A DNA stretch of 64,000 nucleotides from Chaetoceros tenuissimus (taxonomy: Eukaryota > Bacillariophyta > Thalassiosirophyceae > Chaetocerotales > Chaetocerotaceae), in NCBI GenBank assembly GCA_021927905.1, contig BLLK01000060.1, positions 186,001-250,000 of the forward strand, written 5' to 3'. The notes below the pieces were generated by a model. That model saw only the letters and a list, made by a program, of their open reading frames with translations, did not search any database and had not been told where the DNA came from. Both the position numbers and the translations under genes were made by a program. Of this stretch, positions 51,578-61,418 are shown piece by piece (the stretch's first letter is position 1; the number at the start of each line of letters is the position of its first letter).

Positions 51578-53245
51578 ATGGGAAACACATCTGCAAAGAA
51601 TATTTCTCTGTCTATTGACCAGGGAGGACAGCAACTAGTTGCTGGTACGACCGTCACAGGAAGGGTCAGAGTGCATGTACCCACAGATGATAGATCTCGG
51701 GGTACCATCATGGAGAAAACGAACTTACTTTTTATTGGAAAGGAAGATGTTTGTGTTCGATACACAGTTACAACGGGATCTGGAGATAACCGAAGAACTG
51801 AGACAAGATACTCTTATTCTCAGCGTGACATAGTTCGAATGGCTATACCGATGGAGTATCCATCTGATATGAGCAATGGAGGCAATTTTGAATTTCCTTT
51901 CCAGTTTCAGCTTCCTGATCAATTGCCTTCCAGCTTTGAATATGGACATGGCGGCAGTTGGTGTAAAATTCGTTACAAGGTGAAGCTGGATATTAAGCAT
52001 GCAAGGGATAAGGAGATTTTAGTTCGAGTTGTTGCGCAGCCTCCAAGCTCTACGCCAGTTCCAAACCTCGTAGAACCAGTCTCGACTAATGTCACACTTT
52101 GTTGTTGTATACCAAAGGGTAAGATCATCGTCGCCGCTAACGTTGATGATACAAGAGTTGGACAAGGTGAAGAAATGAAAGTTGATCTTGGTGTAAAGAA
52201 TAATTCTACAGCGGCACTTGAATTTGTTTCTGCAACCATTAAGCAGAATCTCTCGTGGCATAGTGGTGGACACCACGAGCATTCCAAGACACATTTAGTT
52301 CGTAGCCAATTTAACTTGAATCAAGATAACATGAGAGCAAGAAGTAAAAACGAAATTCAAGAGATGAAGAATGCAGCAACTATGGCTGGCGATGCTAACA
52401 GAAGCAGAGGACTAGATTTGTCTGATGATACGTTTAGAGAAATACTTGCTGCAGTCAAAGATGGGAGTAATCAAGTATCTCTACAGATCCCCTATTCGGC
52501 ATTCAATACATATCATGGTAGCCTCATTACTGTTCAGCATCATCTTAACATCAAAGCAAAGACGCCATTCGGATCAACAAATCCAACAATCAGAGTTCCT
52601 TTGCAGATTGTAAGCCCTGATTCTATGGGAGGGCCGTCTCAGAGCCATCCAGAACCAACGGCACCTGATCTACCACCAACTCCTTCTGCTCCTCCAATCA
52701 ATCCAGAAGGATGGAATGCAGAAAATGTGACGAGTGTGGCACCAAGCGCTCCGAGTCTCCATAACTCTATTTCATACGGAGGTGACGTCGTTGACTCTGA
52801 GCAAGAGATTGTTTTTGAAGGATTTGATCTTCCTCCTATTGGCGGAGGTGCGCCGACTTATGATTACCCATCTCTTTTGAAAGAGATTCAATCTTCACTC
52901 AGTATTAGAACAAAACTACAAGATTTATTGAAAAATGACGAATGGAAAGCTGTTATTGTTGAGTTGATGCCAAATCAGTTCCTAGAAATCGTTGGTAAGG
53001 TTACCTTGGAATTTGATAAAGCTGACGTGATTGAGATGCTTGCCGGTGTAGTGAAGAATTTTAATTGTGCATATGCAGCAATTATTCTTCGTAAAGTTCC
53101 AGATTGGTTGAGAATTCAAACTGTGCAAAAGATGATTCCGTTCTGTATAGACTTGAAGACAAACAAAAGCGTCTTGGTAAATGAACTTTCAGATTGGGAA
53201 AGAATCAGCACTGAACGTGACTTTGAGAATGCGATTAATAAATAG
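51578..53245 (+). CDS. Arrestin-domain protein with C-terminal helical domain, N-myristoylation signal
   Basis: Single exon, 555 residues. MGNTSAKN is an N-myristoylation signal. Residues ~8-350 form an arrestin-like beta-sandwich pair: SLSIDQGGQQLVAGTTVTGRVRV, FEFPFQFQLPDQLPSSFEYG, CKIRYKVKLDIK, then a second half with VGQGEEMKVDLGVKNNS and YHGSLITVQHHLNIKAKTPFG. Alpha-arrestins recruit ubiquitin ligases to membrane cargo. A Pro-rich linker follows (PDLPPTPSAPPINP), then APTYDYP and a ~120-residue helical domain (LLKEIQSSLSIRTKLQDLL, WLRIQTVQKMIPFCIDLK) that resembles helical modules with unknown partners. No exact PPxY is seen. Confidence 0.75.
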   Translation: MGNTSAKNISLSIDQGGQQLVAGTTVTGRVRVHVPTDDRSRGTIMEKTNLLFIGKEDVCVRYTVTTGSGDNRRTETRYSYSQRDIVRMAIPMEYPSDMSNGGNFEFPFQFQLPDQLPSSFEYGHGGSWCKIRYKVKLDIKHARDKEILVRVVAQPPSSTPVPNLVEPVSTNVTLCCCIPKGKIIVAANVDDTRVGQGEEMKVDLGVKNNSTAALEFVSATIKQNLSWHSGGHHEHSKTHLVRSQFNLNQDNMRARSKNEIQEMKNAATMAGDANRSRGLDLSDDTFREILAAVKDGSNQVSLQIPYSAFNTYHGSLITVQHHLNIKAKTPFGSTNPTIRVPLQIVSPDSMGGPSQSHPEPTAPDLPPTPSAPPINPEGWNAENVTSVAPSAPSLHNSISYGGDVVDSEQEIVFEGFDLPPIGGGAPTYDYPSLLKEIQSSLSIRTKLQDLLKNDEWKAVIVELMPNQFLEIVGKVTLEFDKADVIEMLAGVVKNFNCAYAAIILRKVPDWLRIQTVQKMIPFCIDLKTNKSVLVNELSDWERISTERDFENAINK

Positions 53246-53359
53246 AACAACGATGGAAGAAACGCATTCGCCTTTGCTGAAGTAAGCAACAATACATGTG
53301 TGTAACATATTCATATTTGAGACAAGTAAAGATTGTTTCTTTTCATCAAACTAGTTATA

Positions 53360-54589
53360 TTATATGATCATTACTGCGTGATTTTGAATATCTTTTGGAA
53401 GTTTGGACTGAGGCAGTTGTTTCAGCATCAACTGAATTCTTTGCATTTGAGTTTGATTCGACTCATCTTCAATACGCCACGCTTTTACATCTGTTGGGAG
53501 GTGAAATGAAGATAACTTTCCCCAAGAAGATTCGCGCCAAGTAACATCGCGATATACTTTGATCTGATTTGTCCGAATGTTTGAGGACAACGTATTGTTT
53601 CCATCTTTATTCGCATTCATGTCAACCTTTTCCTTCGATTTACTGTCACAACTATTGAAATTAAACTTTGAAAATATTCGCACTTCCTTTACTCGAACAA
53701 GAACATGATCTACACGGACAAAGAGAGTCATCAAGAACAAAAAGCAGGTTGGCATGACACGGATCTTACATCGGAGACTCACGTATCCATTGTCATGCAT
53801 ATCATCTTCGTAAAGATTCACATCATCAAAGTACAAAATTGGTTGCTTTTGATCCATGAGCAAAGAAACATCAATCCCTGACTCGGACAACTCTTTCCAT
53901 TCAGATTCTGATGATGTCGTGGTATTATTTATATCTTTCGGAGTGTTTTTGGAATAAAAACCTGTATATGGCGACTGAAAACACCAATCATAGTTGTATT
54001 CTGTTGCACCTATGGCAGCTTTACCAAAGAGACTATGCATATTTGCAGATTTTGCTTCTCTCGCTTGCCTCTCTTCCCATAGCTTTGCATCAACTGTTTT
54101 TATGATTGAAACCCCTCTGTAGCATTTCACTTCGTTTTCACCTTCGGCTGACTTCCCTAGATGTAGGTGACACTTGGCCCATTCTAAAAGCGCATCTTTT
54201 GCGTTGAACTTGAAATCATGAGTTTCTGTGTTTATATTTTCGCCATCCTTTGGCATATCCTCGCTTTTTCTTGTGTATTGAAGAGATAAGAACGCATTTG
54301 CAAAGACAATTTCGGGTAATGCTAGTCTTGTCGAGTCTCCAACTACCGACTGTACAAATGCTGTCAAATCATCCATCTCCGCTTCATTACCTATGCTTGA
54401 AGACGCACTTGTAATGTTCCATCCCTGTATTGATATTCCTATTGGTTGCTGATCTTGGGTATCAGCTCTTGAATCTTTGGGAGAACTGACTTCTTCATCA
54501 TTCTCATTTGCTTCATTATCTTTCACCAAAACACGTGCGCCATATTTCTTTAAAACCCTCTCATCGGCTATGAATCTTCGACTGGCCAT
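53360..54589 (-). CDS. TIP41: TIP41-like protein (TAP42-interacting, PP2A/TOR pathway)
   Basis: Single exon, 409 residues. TIP41 binds TAP42/alpha4 and PP2A-type catalytic subunits and tunes TOR signalling. Conserved core: ISIQGWNITS (~53-62), LALPEIVFANAFLSL, YDWCFQSPYTGFY (~200-212) and PILYFDDVNLYEDDMHDNG (~250-268), with RVMPTCFLFLMTLFVRVDHVLVRV (~277-300) as the signature. An insertion after ~305 and a long C-terminal tail (WRIEDESNQTQMQRIQLM) make it longer than yeast or human forms. No TAP42 or PP2A gene is in the window. Confidence 0.95.
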   Translation of the reverse strand: MASRRFIADERVLKKYGARVLVKDNEANENDEEVSSPKDSRADTQDQQPIGISIQGWNITSASSSIGNEAEMDDLTAFVQSVVGDSTRLALPEIVFANAFLSLQYTRKSEDMPKDGENINTETHDFKFNAKDALLEWAKCHLHLGKSAEGENEVKCYRGVSIIKTVDAKLWEERQAREAKSANMHSLFGKAAIGATEYNYDWCFQSPYTGFYSKNTPKDINNTTTSSESEWKELSESGIDVSLLMDQKQPILYFDDVNLYEDDMHDNGYVSLRCKIRVMPTCFLFLMTLFVRVDHVLVRVKEVRIFSKFNFNSCDSKSKEKVDMNANKDGNNTLSSNIRTNQIKVYRDVTWRESSWGKLSSFHLPTDVKAWRIEDESNQTQMQRIQLMLKQLPQSKLPKDIQNHAVMII

Positions 54590-54979
54590 GATGCTCCTAC
54601 GAAGAATAGTTAAATATTTGGTAAGTCAGCTGGAAGTAAAGATGTAGTTTTCAGTGATACATCACTTGATCAGTATCACATCAACATTGGACATCATCAT
54701 CAGTTATCAGCCTGAGTTTTCTAGTTTTCAATCTATGAAGTGGGAACGTAGTAGACATCCCCCCATAAGTCTAAATATCTCTAAAATGATAGATGTCAAT
54801 TTTTGAATTAAATTATCATCTCAAATCCCAACTGAAGAAGACAAAGAAGAAGAATCTTTTTGAATTACTAAACTCAAATGAAGGGGAATGAATTCGTGAT
54901 GTCATAATGCAAACACAAACTTCCAAAAACAAAACACACAAAGTCAGACGTCAAACAAATACAAAAGAACAACATCAAC
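54590..54979. other. Divergent promoter region
   Basis: 390 bp between TIP41 and the PX-protein start; A-rich (CAAACACAAAC, AAACAAAAC) toward the PX gene. No gene seen. Confidence 0.5.
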
Positions 54980-55453
54980 ATGGCAGTATATTTAACTGAT
55001 AAGGATTGGTCTCCACGTTTTGACTCAGCCTTCTTCACCTGTAAAATAATTTCGAGAACGCTAAGGGAAACCCCTCCAAATGATGGATATGCGATTGGTA
55101 CCAAGGGCAATCATCCAGCAGTATACTATCATATCAAAGTCAATATGGGCAAGAAAGAATTGATTGTGAAAAGAAGGTTCAGCCAATTTCGTGTGCTTTA
55201 TGAGGAGTTGAAGAAGTCGCCACCAGCTGAAGTTTCACTGGAACAAAAACAACAGTTCAATCATGTCCATCTTCCTCCCAAGGCTTGCTTCTTTCAAAAG
55301 ATCGATGATGAATTTTTGGACAATAGACAGGAAGAGCTAACAATATTTGTCCATAATATACTGAAAATCCAAAACTATTCCAAGCATCCAGCAGTAGAAA
55401 AATTTCTCCGATTGGATTACATGAGAGATGGTTCCCTGGCTGATGCTTCTTAG
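54980..55453 (+). CDS. PX-domain (sorting nexin-like) protein
   Basis: Single exon, 157 residues, almost all PX domain. Binds phosphoinositides, usually PI3P, on endosomes. Signs: a first strand with FTCKIISRTLRE, YYHIKVNMGKKELIVKRRFSQF (RRFSQF at ~65-70; the Arg contacts the 3-phosphate), LPPKACFFQKIDDEFLDNRQ (P-x-x-P loop and R in the last helix), and LTIFVHNILKI. No BAR or kinase domain follows, so it resembles a minimal SNX3-like protein. Retromer cargo sorting is a possible role. Confidence 0.9.
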   Translation: MAVYLTDKDWSPRFDSAFFTCKIISRTLRETPPNDGYAIGTKGNHPAVYYHIKVNMGKKELIVKRRFSQFRVLYEELKKSPPAEVSLEQKQQFNHVHLPPKACFFQKIDDEFLDNRQEELTIFVHNILKIQNYSKHPAVEKFLRLDYMRDGSLADAS

Positions 55454-55755
55454 GTGTGATATTTCGTGTAGGGTACATCTCGCCTACATTGTGATGTATG
55501 TGTCTAAAACTTATTGAAAGTCATGAGTATCGGAGAAAAAAAGCAAAATTTAAAATCTATTTGAGAAAGATACCTATGATATGATATGATATGGAAAAAT
55601 TATAACTATTATAAACGCTACTTTTTAGGGATTGGAGCATTCATAATTCCCATATGAATGCTATTCAACAAAAGAAAATAATCTGTGCTGAAGTACAACT
55701 CTCAAATTCCATTCGTGATCATATTGTCTCAATTATTAACTATCATCTCATTACT
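55454..55755. other. Convergent intergenic region
   Basis: 302 bp between convergent stops; includes a short ATATG/TATGA repeat near 55575-55592. Nothing else seen. Confidence 0.5.
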
Positions 55756-56607
55756 TCACCTGATTCCTGCACTCATTCCACCATCTACTACTAAATTAAA
55801 ACCTGTTGTGTAACTAGAATCATCGCTCAAAAGGTATGCAACTGATTTAACTACCTCTTCGATAGATCCTAATCTTTTCATTGGTACTCCATTGATTTTA
55901 CCCTTGGCAACGGCATCTGGATCAGTTGCAAAATATGGCGATCCAGAGGATGCATGAAGTTGATTTTGACGATCCCACATGAAACCTGGCCCGATCAAAG
56001 CAGGTGATATTGCGTTTACTCTGATTCCATGTGGAGCCAAGTCCTTTGCAGTTGATACAGTCATGGCCAAAATGGCAGCCTTACTGGATGCATAAGCTAC
56101 CATAGCCGGTGTTCCACGGAGGGCAGCTACAGAAGCAGTATTTACAATTGTAAACTTGTGACCATCATCACTCTTCTTAGCTGCTGCCATGTTCTTTGCA
56201 ACTGTTTGTAGAACAGTAAACATTCCTGTAACGTTGATATTCATTACATTGGCAAAATCTGTCAAAGAATACTCAAGAGTAGGAGCAATCTGTCCTTGAT
56301 AGCCAGCATTATTCCATAACATATCTATAGTGCCGAACTCTGTGTCTGCCCCTTTCACTGCTGCCAAAACAGAATCAGGATCCGTCACATTACATACAAA
56401 GGTGATGATTTGAACTGCTGGAATTTCCTTTTTGACGATTGCTTTCGTCTCATCTAAAGCAATTTTGTTCACATCAAGGGCGGTTATTTTCGCTCCTCTT
56501 TTACCAAAATAAATACATCCTTCCCTACCAAAGTTTCCTCCTGCACCAGTGATTACAATGTGCTTTCCTCGGAATCTTGTGTCTTGCTCTGGTGGAATAG
56601 ATGTCAT
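55756..56607 (-). CDS. Short-chain dehydrogenase/reductase (classical SDR)
   Basis: Single exon, 283 residues. Cofactor motif HIVITGAGGNFGREG (residues 16-30; TGxxxGxG), acidic residue ALDVNK after beta-2 which favours NAD over NADP, NNAGYQG, catalytic Ser in NTASVAAL, and YASSKAA (Tyr-x-x-x-Lys). The tail SSYTTGFNLVVDGGMSAG is standard. The substrate may be a sugar or 3-oxoacyl alcohol; I cannot assign it. No targeting leader, so probably cytosolic. Confidence 0.92.
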   Translation of the reverse strand: MTSIPPEQDTRFRGKHIVITGAGGNFGREGCIYFGKRGAKITALDVNKIALDETKAIVKKEIPAVQIITFVCNVTDPDSVLAAVKGADTEFGTIDMLWNNAGYQGQIAPTLEYSLTDFANVMNINVTGMFTVLQTVAKNMAAAKKSDDGHKFTIVNTASVAALRGTPAMVAYASSKAAILAMTVSTAKDLAPHGIRVNAISPALIGPGFMWDRQNQLHASSGSPYFATDPDAVAKGKINGVPMKRLGSIEEVVKSVAYLLSDDSSYTTGFNLVVDGGMSAGIR

Positions 56608-57055
56608 GCTATTTTACTTTGTGCTTTTATTCTGTTGTGGCATCTACTCTTCTTTTTCTAAAAAGATTTCTTTTTGTTGAAGAAGAACAATTTCAATTGT
56701 ACACCAAAAGGAATGAGAAGGCTAGCATGAAGATATCTTTCATGTCACAAACCATCAATGAAGAACTGATGGCCCAGAGTGTCAGCAACAGATGTCGGAT
56801 CATTCTAGAATTTCTAACGACTTTTTAACGACAGGGGTAAGCTAAAATAGAATTTGTATAATAAATGTGTGGTTTTTGCTCATTTTCGTAACCCTTTCTC
56901 TAGGACTTTTCTTCATGTTACTCCGACGAAAGTGGGATTTACTACCAATCAACTTGATTGATTCTATCGAAAGAGAATCAAGTGTGGAGAAAGAGTTCCC
57001 TCATAAAAACGAAACCTAAAGAAACAATAAACAAATTCCTTCAATTTAATCAGAT
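56608..57055. other. Divergent intergenic region
   Basis: 448 bp between the SDR and lactonase-type starts. An open frame at 56601-56828 overlaps the SDR start and has no domain. No element assigned. Confidence 0.5.
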
Positions 57056-58798
57056 ATGGCTCCTCTCAAACACTCATCATCTTCAATAGATAGTGTTCCA
57101 AGTAGTATCGTCAGTTATGGAGACTCTGATCAGAGCGTACAGCTTATGGTAATCTCTTGTTATGTAAGTTGAGAAAAATCGACCTTCCTTCAATGTCTGC
57201 ATACTTTTCTCAAAGTGGTAAAGACAACACTTCAATGGAGACAAAAGGTATAATCATTGTGATCCTGGAACTAACATTTCTTTTGATATTCAATAGTCTG
57301 ACTTTGAAAAGCTAGCTCACGGACCGAAAGGAAGTGAGGCACAGTATTGTCTTTACGTTTATGCTTTTCAGCCATCAGATGGATCTATGGTTCTTCTGAA
57401 TATTGCTGGAGAAGCAAAAGATGTAATCAATCCAGCGTTTTCTAGATTTCATCCAAGGTGAGTGAACGAGATGCTGTTACTACATAATCCTTTAATTTCT
57501 TTACACTTCGAACAACCAACTGACACCATGAGAACACCGCATGACAACTGTGCAGACTCAATGTTTTGTACACTTGTACTGAAGATATTGAACAAAATGG
57601 ACAGATTCTTGCATATTCAGTAGCGCCAAATGGTGAGCTCACACTCATGAGCTCTATTGATGCTGGTGGAACATCTACTTGCTACTTGACTATTGATAAA
57701 GATCAAAAGAATCTTTTAGCTGTCAATTACTGGGATTCTACCATCGTAACTATCCCACTTTCCACCGAGAATGGTAATTTTGCTGGGGAAATGACTTCCA
57801 AGTATGATCCAAAGCAAGGGCAGAAAATGGTTGCTGCTGCCAAGAAAAACGGAGGAGTGAATCACTCTAATAATGACGAATCAACAATCAAGATGCGTCA
57901 AGCTGATCCTCATTCTCATGCTCTTGTCTTGGACCCTTATGTTGGTTGCCTTGCCTATGTTCCATGTCTAGGGAAAGATTTAGTTCGCGAATTCTTTTAT
58001 GATAAATCAGAAGGAAAGATTGTGGACGAAATGAACTTTCTTCCTTCAGGTTTGTGCACTGGAATGCCAGACGGGCCAAGATACTTGGAATTTCATCCAA
58101 AGTACAATACAATGTATGTTGTTAATGAACTCAGTTCTACCATTGCAGTCTTTGCAGTAAACAAGAAACTTATCAAAGAAATCAATGAGGCAGCAAAAAA
58201 TGGAGAATCTCTTGAAAGATTCAAGGGGAAAAGTACTCTAACTTTGATCCAGTCCATCAATACTATTCCAACAGCGTTCCCCAAGAAAATGAACACTTGT
58301 GGACGTCTTTGTCTTCATAGATCAGGTCGCTTTATCATTGTATCTAATAGAGGGCACCAATCTCTTGCTATCTTCAAAGTGAGAGAACAGGGATCAAGCA
58401 AAGGTCAACTAAGCTCTGTTGGATACTTCCACACTAGAGGCGAGACTCCAAGACACTTCAAGTTTGACCACTCTGGCCAATATCTTCTCGTTGCCAATCA
58501 AGACTCTGATAATGTGTCTATCTTCAATTTCAACCAATGCACTGGAGAACTCAAATTTACAGGCAACGATTACCGTGTACCAAGTCCAAACTTCATCTGT
58601 TGCTGCAAGGTTCATGACGACGATGAACCTAATAGAAAGTCAAGTTTTTCATCCCTAGACTCTTCAATTTCAGAAGAAGTCAGTGAAAATGGCAGTACTG
58701 TCACTGTGCAGTCACGAAAGCATCTCGAGGATGAGCTTGCAAAGGCTCTCTTAGAAATTGAACGTCTAAAGAAAAGCCTTGATTTGGTTGCCATCTAA
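57056..58798 (+). CDS. Lactonase-type seven-bladed beta-propeller (6-phosphogluconolactonase YbhE family)
   Basis: Three exons: 57056-57148, 57297-57457, 57556-58798; introns 148 and 98 bp. 498 residues. Family PF10282: CLYVYAFQPSDGSMVLLN, PRLNVLYTCTED, QILAYSVAPNGELTLMSSIDAGGTSTCYLTID, NLLAVNYWDSTIVTIP, DPHSHALVLDPYVGCLAYVPCLG, GPRYLEFHPKYNTMYVVNEL, FIIVSNRGHQSLAIFKV and HFKFDHSGQYLLVANQDS, in propeller order. Members hydrolyse lactones such as 6-phosphogluconolactone (pentose phosphate path). The C-terminus adds an amphipathic coiled coil (LEDELAKALLEIERLKKSL). No leader, so cytosolic. Exact substrate open. Confidence 0.9.
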
Positions 58799-59408
58799 AT
58801 TCAAAGCGCATCCACTGCATATGCATGTATTACATCTTCGCCGTCATTGTCAAATCACTATAATATTATATATATATAACTGTAGGATTATTTATAAAAA
58901 CTATTTCAATTCAATTACATAATACTACAACTTTGAATGGGTTGTCATTGTCTGCTTATTTCAACCGTTTTTCTGTACGAATTGCATACGTATGTATAGA
59001 AAGATCGAAAATCCGATGCCAAAAATAGAAGGGTTCTGCTTCTCTGCTTCTCTGCTTCTCTGCTGCTAACAAATAACAAATAACGTAGAGTTCCTCATTT
59101 ATATAACCACTATAACACTTATTTGTCATAAAAATGCTCATGGAAAATACTCGTGGATGCGCAGGAATAATGTTCATGGATAAATAACGTAGAGTTCCTC
59201 ATTTATATAACCACTACAACACTTATTTGTCATAAAAATGCTCATGGAAAATACTCGTGGATGCGCAGGAATAATGTTCATGGATAATGCTATGTCATAA
59301 AAATGCTCATGGATAATGCTCGTGGATACACAGAAATAATGCTCATGGATAATGCGATGTGAACTTTCCATTGTCTCATAATTTCTTATTCCGTACAGAT
59401 TGATCAAC
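58799..59408. other. Intergenic region with tandem repeats
   Basis: About 610 bp that hold an octamer microsatellite (CTGCTTCT-like, ~59036-59066) and the 104-bp tandem repeat listed separately. No gene is supported. Confidence 0.6.
59078..59350. repeat. 104-bp tandem repeat, 2 full copies plus a partial third
   Basis: Units start at 59078 and 59182 with AAATAACGTAGAGTTCCTC and differ at one base (TATAAC vs TACAAC). A third, shortened copy runs 59286-59350 (TCATAAAAATGCTCATGG). The GCTCATGGA step also repeats inside each unit. Seen directly. Confidence 0.92.
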
Positions 59409-60614
59409 ATGAAATTCAATTCAACTATCCTCCTTTCTTTTTTCTCCTTTGCATTTCACAACGCAGTGGCAAGTGCCGACGAAGTGCAAACCGAATGTGA
59501 TCCAAATAGACCTGGTAACTGCATTCAAGTCAACAAAGACATTTATTCATTAGACGATGATGGCTTTGTACCTGTGAGCTTTGTCAACTGCCCAAGAACT
59601 GACTACAGAGTTGTAATCGTTAAGAAAGGAGATCCAGTGACCTCAACTTCAAGAATCTGGACTCAGAGGGTTGGCACTAAGAACGGAGTTGTAAACATTC
59701 CAATTGCAATGTTCGACTTTCAGATTGAAGGTGATTATGATATCTACTTGACTGGTGTCAACTTTGGAAAGAAAGCAGGACCTATTCCAGTATCTATCAA
59801 ATCTGGTAAGTGTGGCTAAGGTATTGAAACTTCATTTGATCGTATTCTACTTTTGCTGATAATATTACTTCAAGAATGTATTGACCTAAAGGATATGACT
59901 CTCAAGCCAACCAATGGTAGTGGCTTGAACAGAGTATATGGAACCGTCGATCCACTTCCAATGACAGGTGCAAATGGAGATACTATCTGTGACTTCAAGC
60001 TTAACTCGGCTTGTACCAGTAATGGCCCTTTCTCAGCTCCAACTTGTGAATGGGAGATTCACTTAACATTCAATAAAGGAGAATCATGTAACGCAAACGA
60101 AGCAAGTCGTCGTTCAGGAACCATTTTTGTACAAGGTACTGGTCCAGAGCCTTACACAGTCACTGGAGGCACATTTGACTTCAAAGGAATCGAAGGAAAG
60201 ATTGATAGCCTCTTCAATATCCAAACTGCATTCTTGGAAGATGTTACTTCTGTTGGTAAGATTTGCTATGACACAGTCAAATCCATCCAAACAAAGTGTA
60301 GAGAAGATAGACTTGGTAACTGCATTCAGGTTCTGAAGGATATCTACAATCTGGGAAGTGATGCATCTATTCCGGTCAGCTTCAGAAACTGCGCAAGAAC
60401 TGACAATAGAATCGTTGTTGTAGAGAGAGGAACTGAAGTAAACTCCACAAACGCACTTTGGAGCAAGAAAGTTGGTAAAACCACTGGAACTATTCAAATT
60501 CCCCTCGAAACGACTGGATTTCTACTTGAGGGTGAGTACGATGTGTACCTCACAGGTTCTAGCTTTGGAGAGAAAGCAGGGCCACTTGAAGTCTCCATTC
60601 TAGCACCAAACTAA
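59409..60614 (+). CDS. Secreted protein with duplicated domain flanking a central domain, unknown
   Basis: Two exons, 59409-59805 and 59875-60614, with a 69-bp phase-1 intron; 378 residues. Signal peptide (ILLSFFSFAFHNAVASA). An ~105-residue domain occurs twice, near 30-132 and 275-378: GNCIQVNKDIYSLDDD then YDIYLTGVNFGKKAGPIPVSI, versus GNCIQVLKDIYNLGSD then YDVYLTGSSFGEKAGPLEVSI. Each has paired Cys and looks like a secreted beta-sandwich. The middle part (ECIDLKDMTLKPTNG, ICDFKLNSACTSNGPF, GTIFVQGTGPEPYTVTGGTF) may be a beta-barrel of the dirigent/AOC type, but that is a guess. Cell-wall or matrix location is likely. Confidence 0.7.
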
Positions 60615-61418
60615 TGACTTTCATCAAAATGAGCGAGTCGCTCCTCTTGAAGTAGTTGCGAATGGAATAGGGCTCTTCTTCCTTGAGTCTCACTCAGGAA
60701 GTAATACAAGAAAGAAGATGCCGATGAAATCATCATGAGAAGTATACTACATAGTGAATAAATTTAAAATACCAATTACTTATTCCCCATCTCGTTACTT
60801 TTGCATGGTGAACATACTATTTGAATCATGATTAAGTTCTTTTATGACAGTTGCATTTTTGAACTTAGCTTCTCACTCAAATCAGAGGGAGTTATTTGAA
60901 AGAATTACTTCAAATTCATAATCTTCAAGAAACATACCATCTAAGTGCATTGCTCAGCTCACAAATTTTACAAATAGTTGGCACATACACTCATCCGTCG
61001 CACCGTCTTGGTGAGTGTTGACATATAATAGTCATACTGGTGAATAAAATTTGTGGTTGTCAAAAGAAAATAGTATCGTGTATGTACTCATATGGTATTA
61101 TCAGAACAAAGAAAAACTGTCTACGACATTTTGATATTCACCATCCGTCACTATCCTGCTGTTCCATCATCGCCAACAAATCGGCATGCTTTCGATCACT
61201 CATTTGCTCTCCTCTCTCTTTGTTCTAGAGTAAAAGTAGTAGACTTTCACTTCTTAGAATATTTCTGTTTGGGTTTTCCAGACTCAATTCTTACTTCATA
61301 TTCAAACAAGTTAAAGTGCGCATCTCCTCGAAAGTAAATTTCCCACTGTACAAGATAGGATTTCATTTAATCCAAATAAAAGCACCGAACAACAAATACT
61401 TTCAAAATTTTGAACATC
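60615..61418. other. Intergenic region with 3' hairpin
   Basis: 804 bp. Near the left end lie GAGCGAGTCGCTC (60632-60644) and a stronger hairpin at 60678-60701. The rest is AT-rich and non-coding as far as I can see; short open frames at 61040-61337 lack coding character. Confidence 0.5.
60678..60701 (+). terminator. 3'-flank hairpin after secreted-protein gene
   Basis: CTTCC + TGAGT pair with ACTCA + GGAAG around a CTC loop, with a single bulged T. It lies 64 bp after the stop. It may act in 3' end formation or be chance; eukaryotic terminators are not usually of this kind. Confidence 0.3.

Noticed and set aside
55575-55592. CRISPR or satellite-like repeat
   Set aside because: Only a few copies of a short ATATG step; a plain microsatellite.
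57149-57296. snoRNA in the 148-bp lactonase intron
   Set aside because: No C/D boxes with a closing stem and no H/ACA hairpins could be found.
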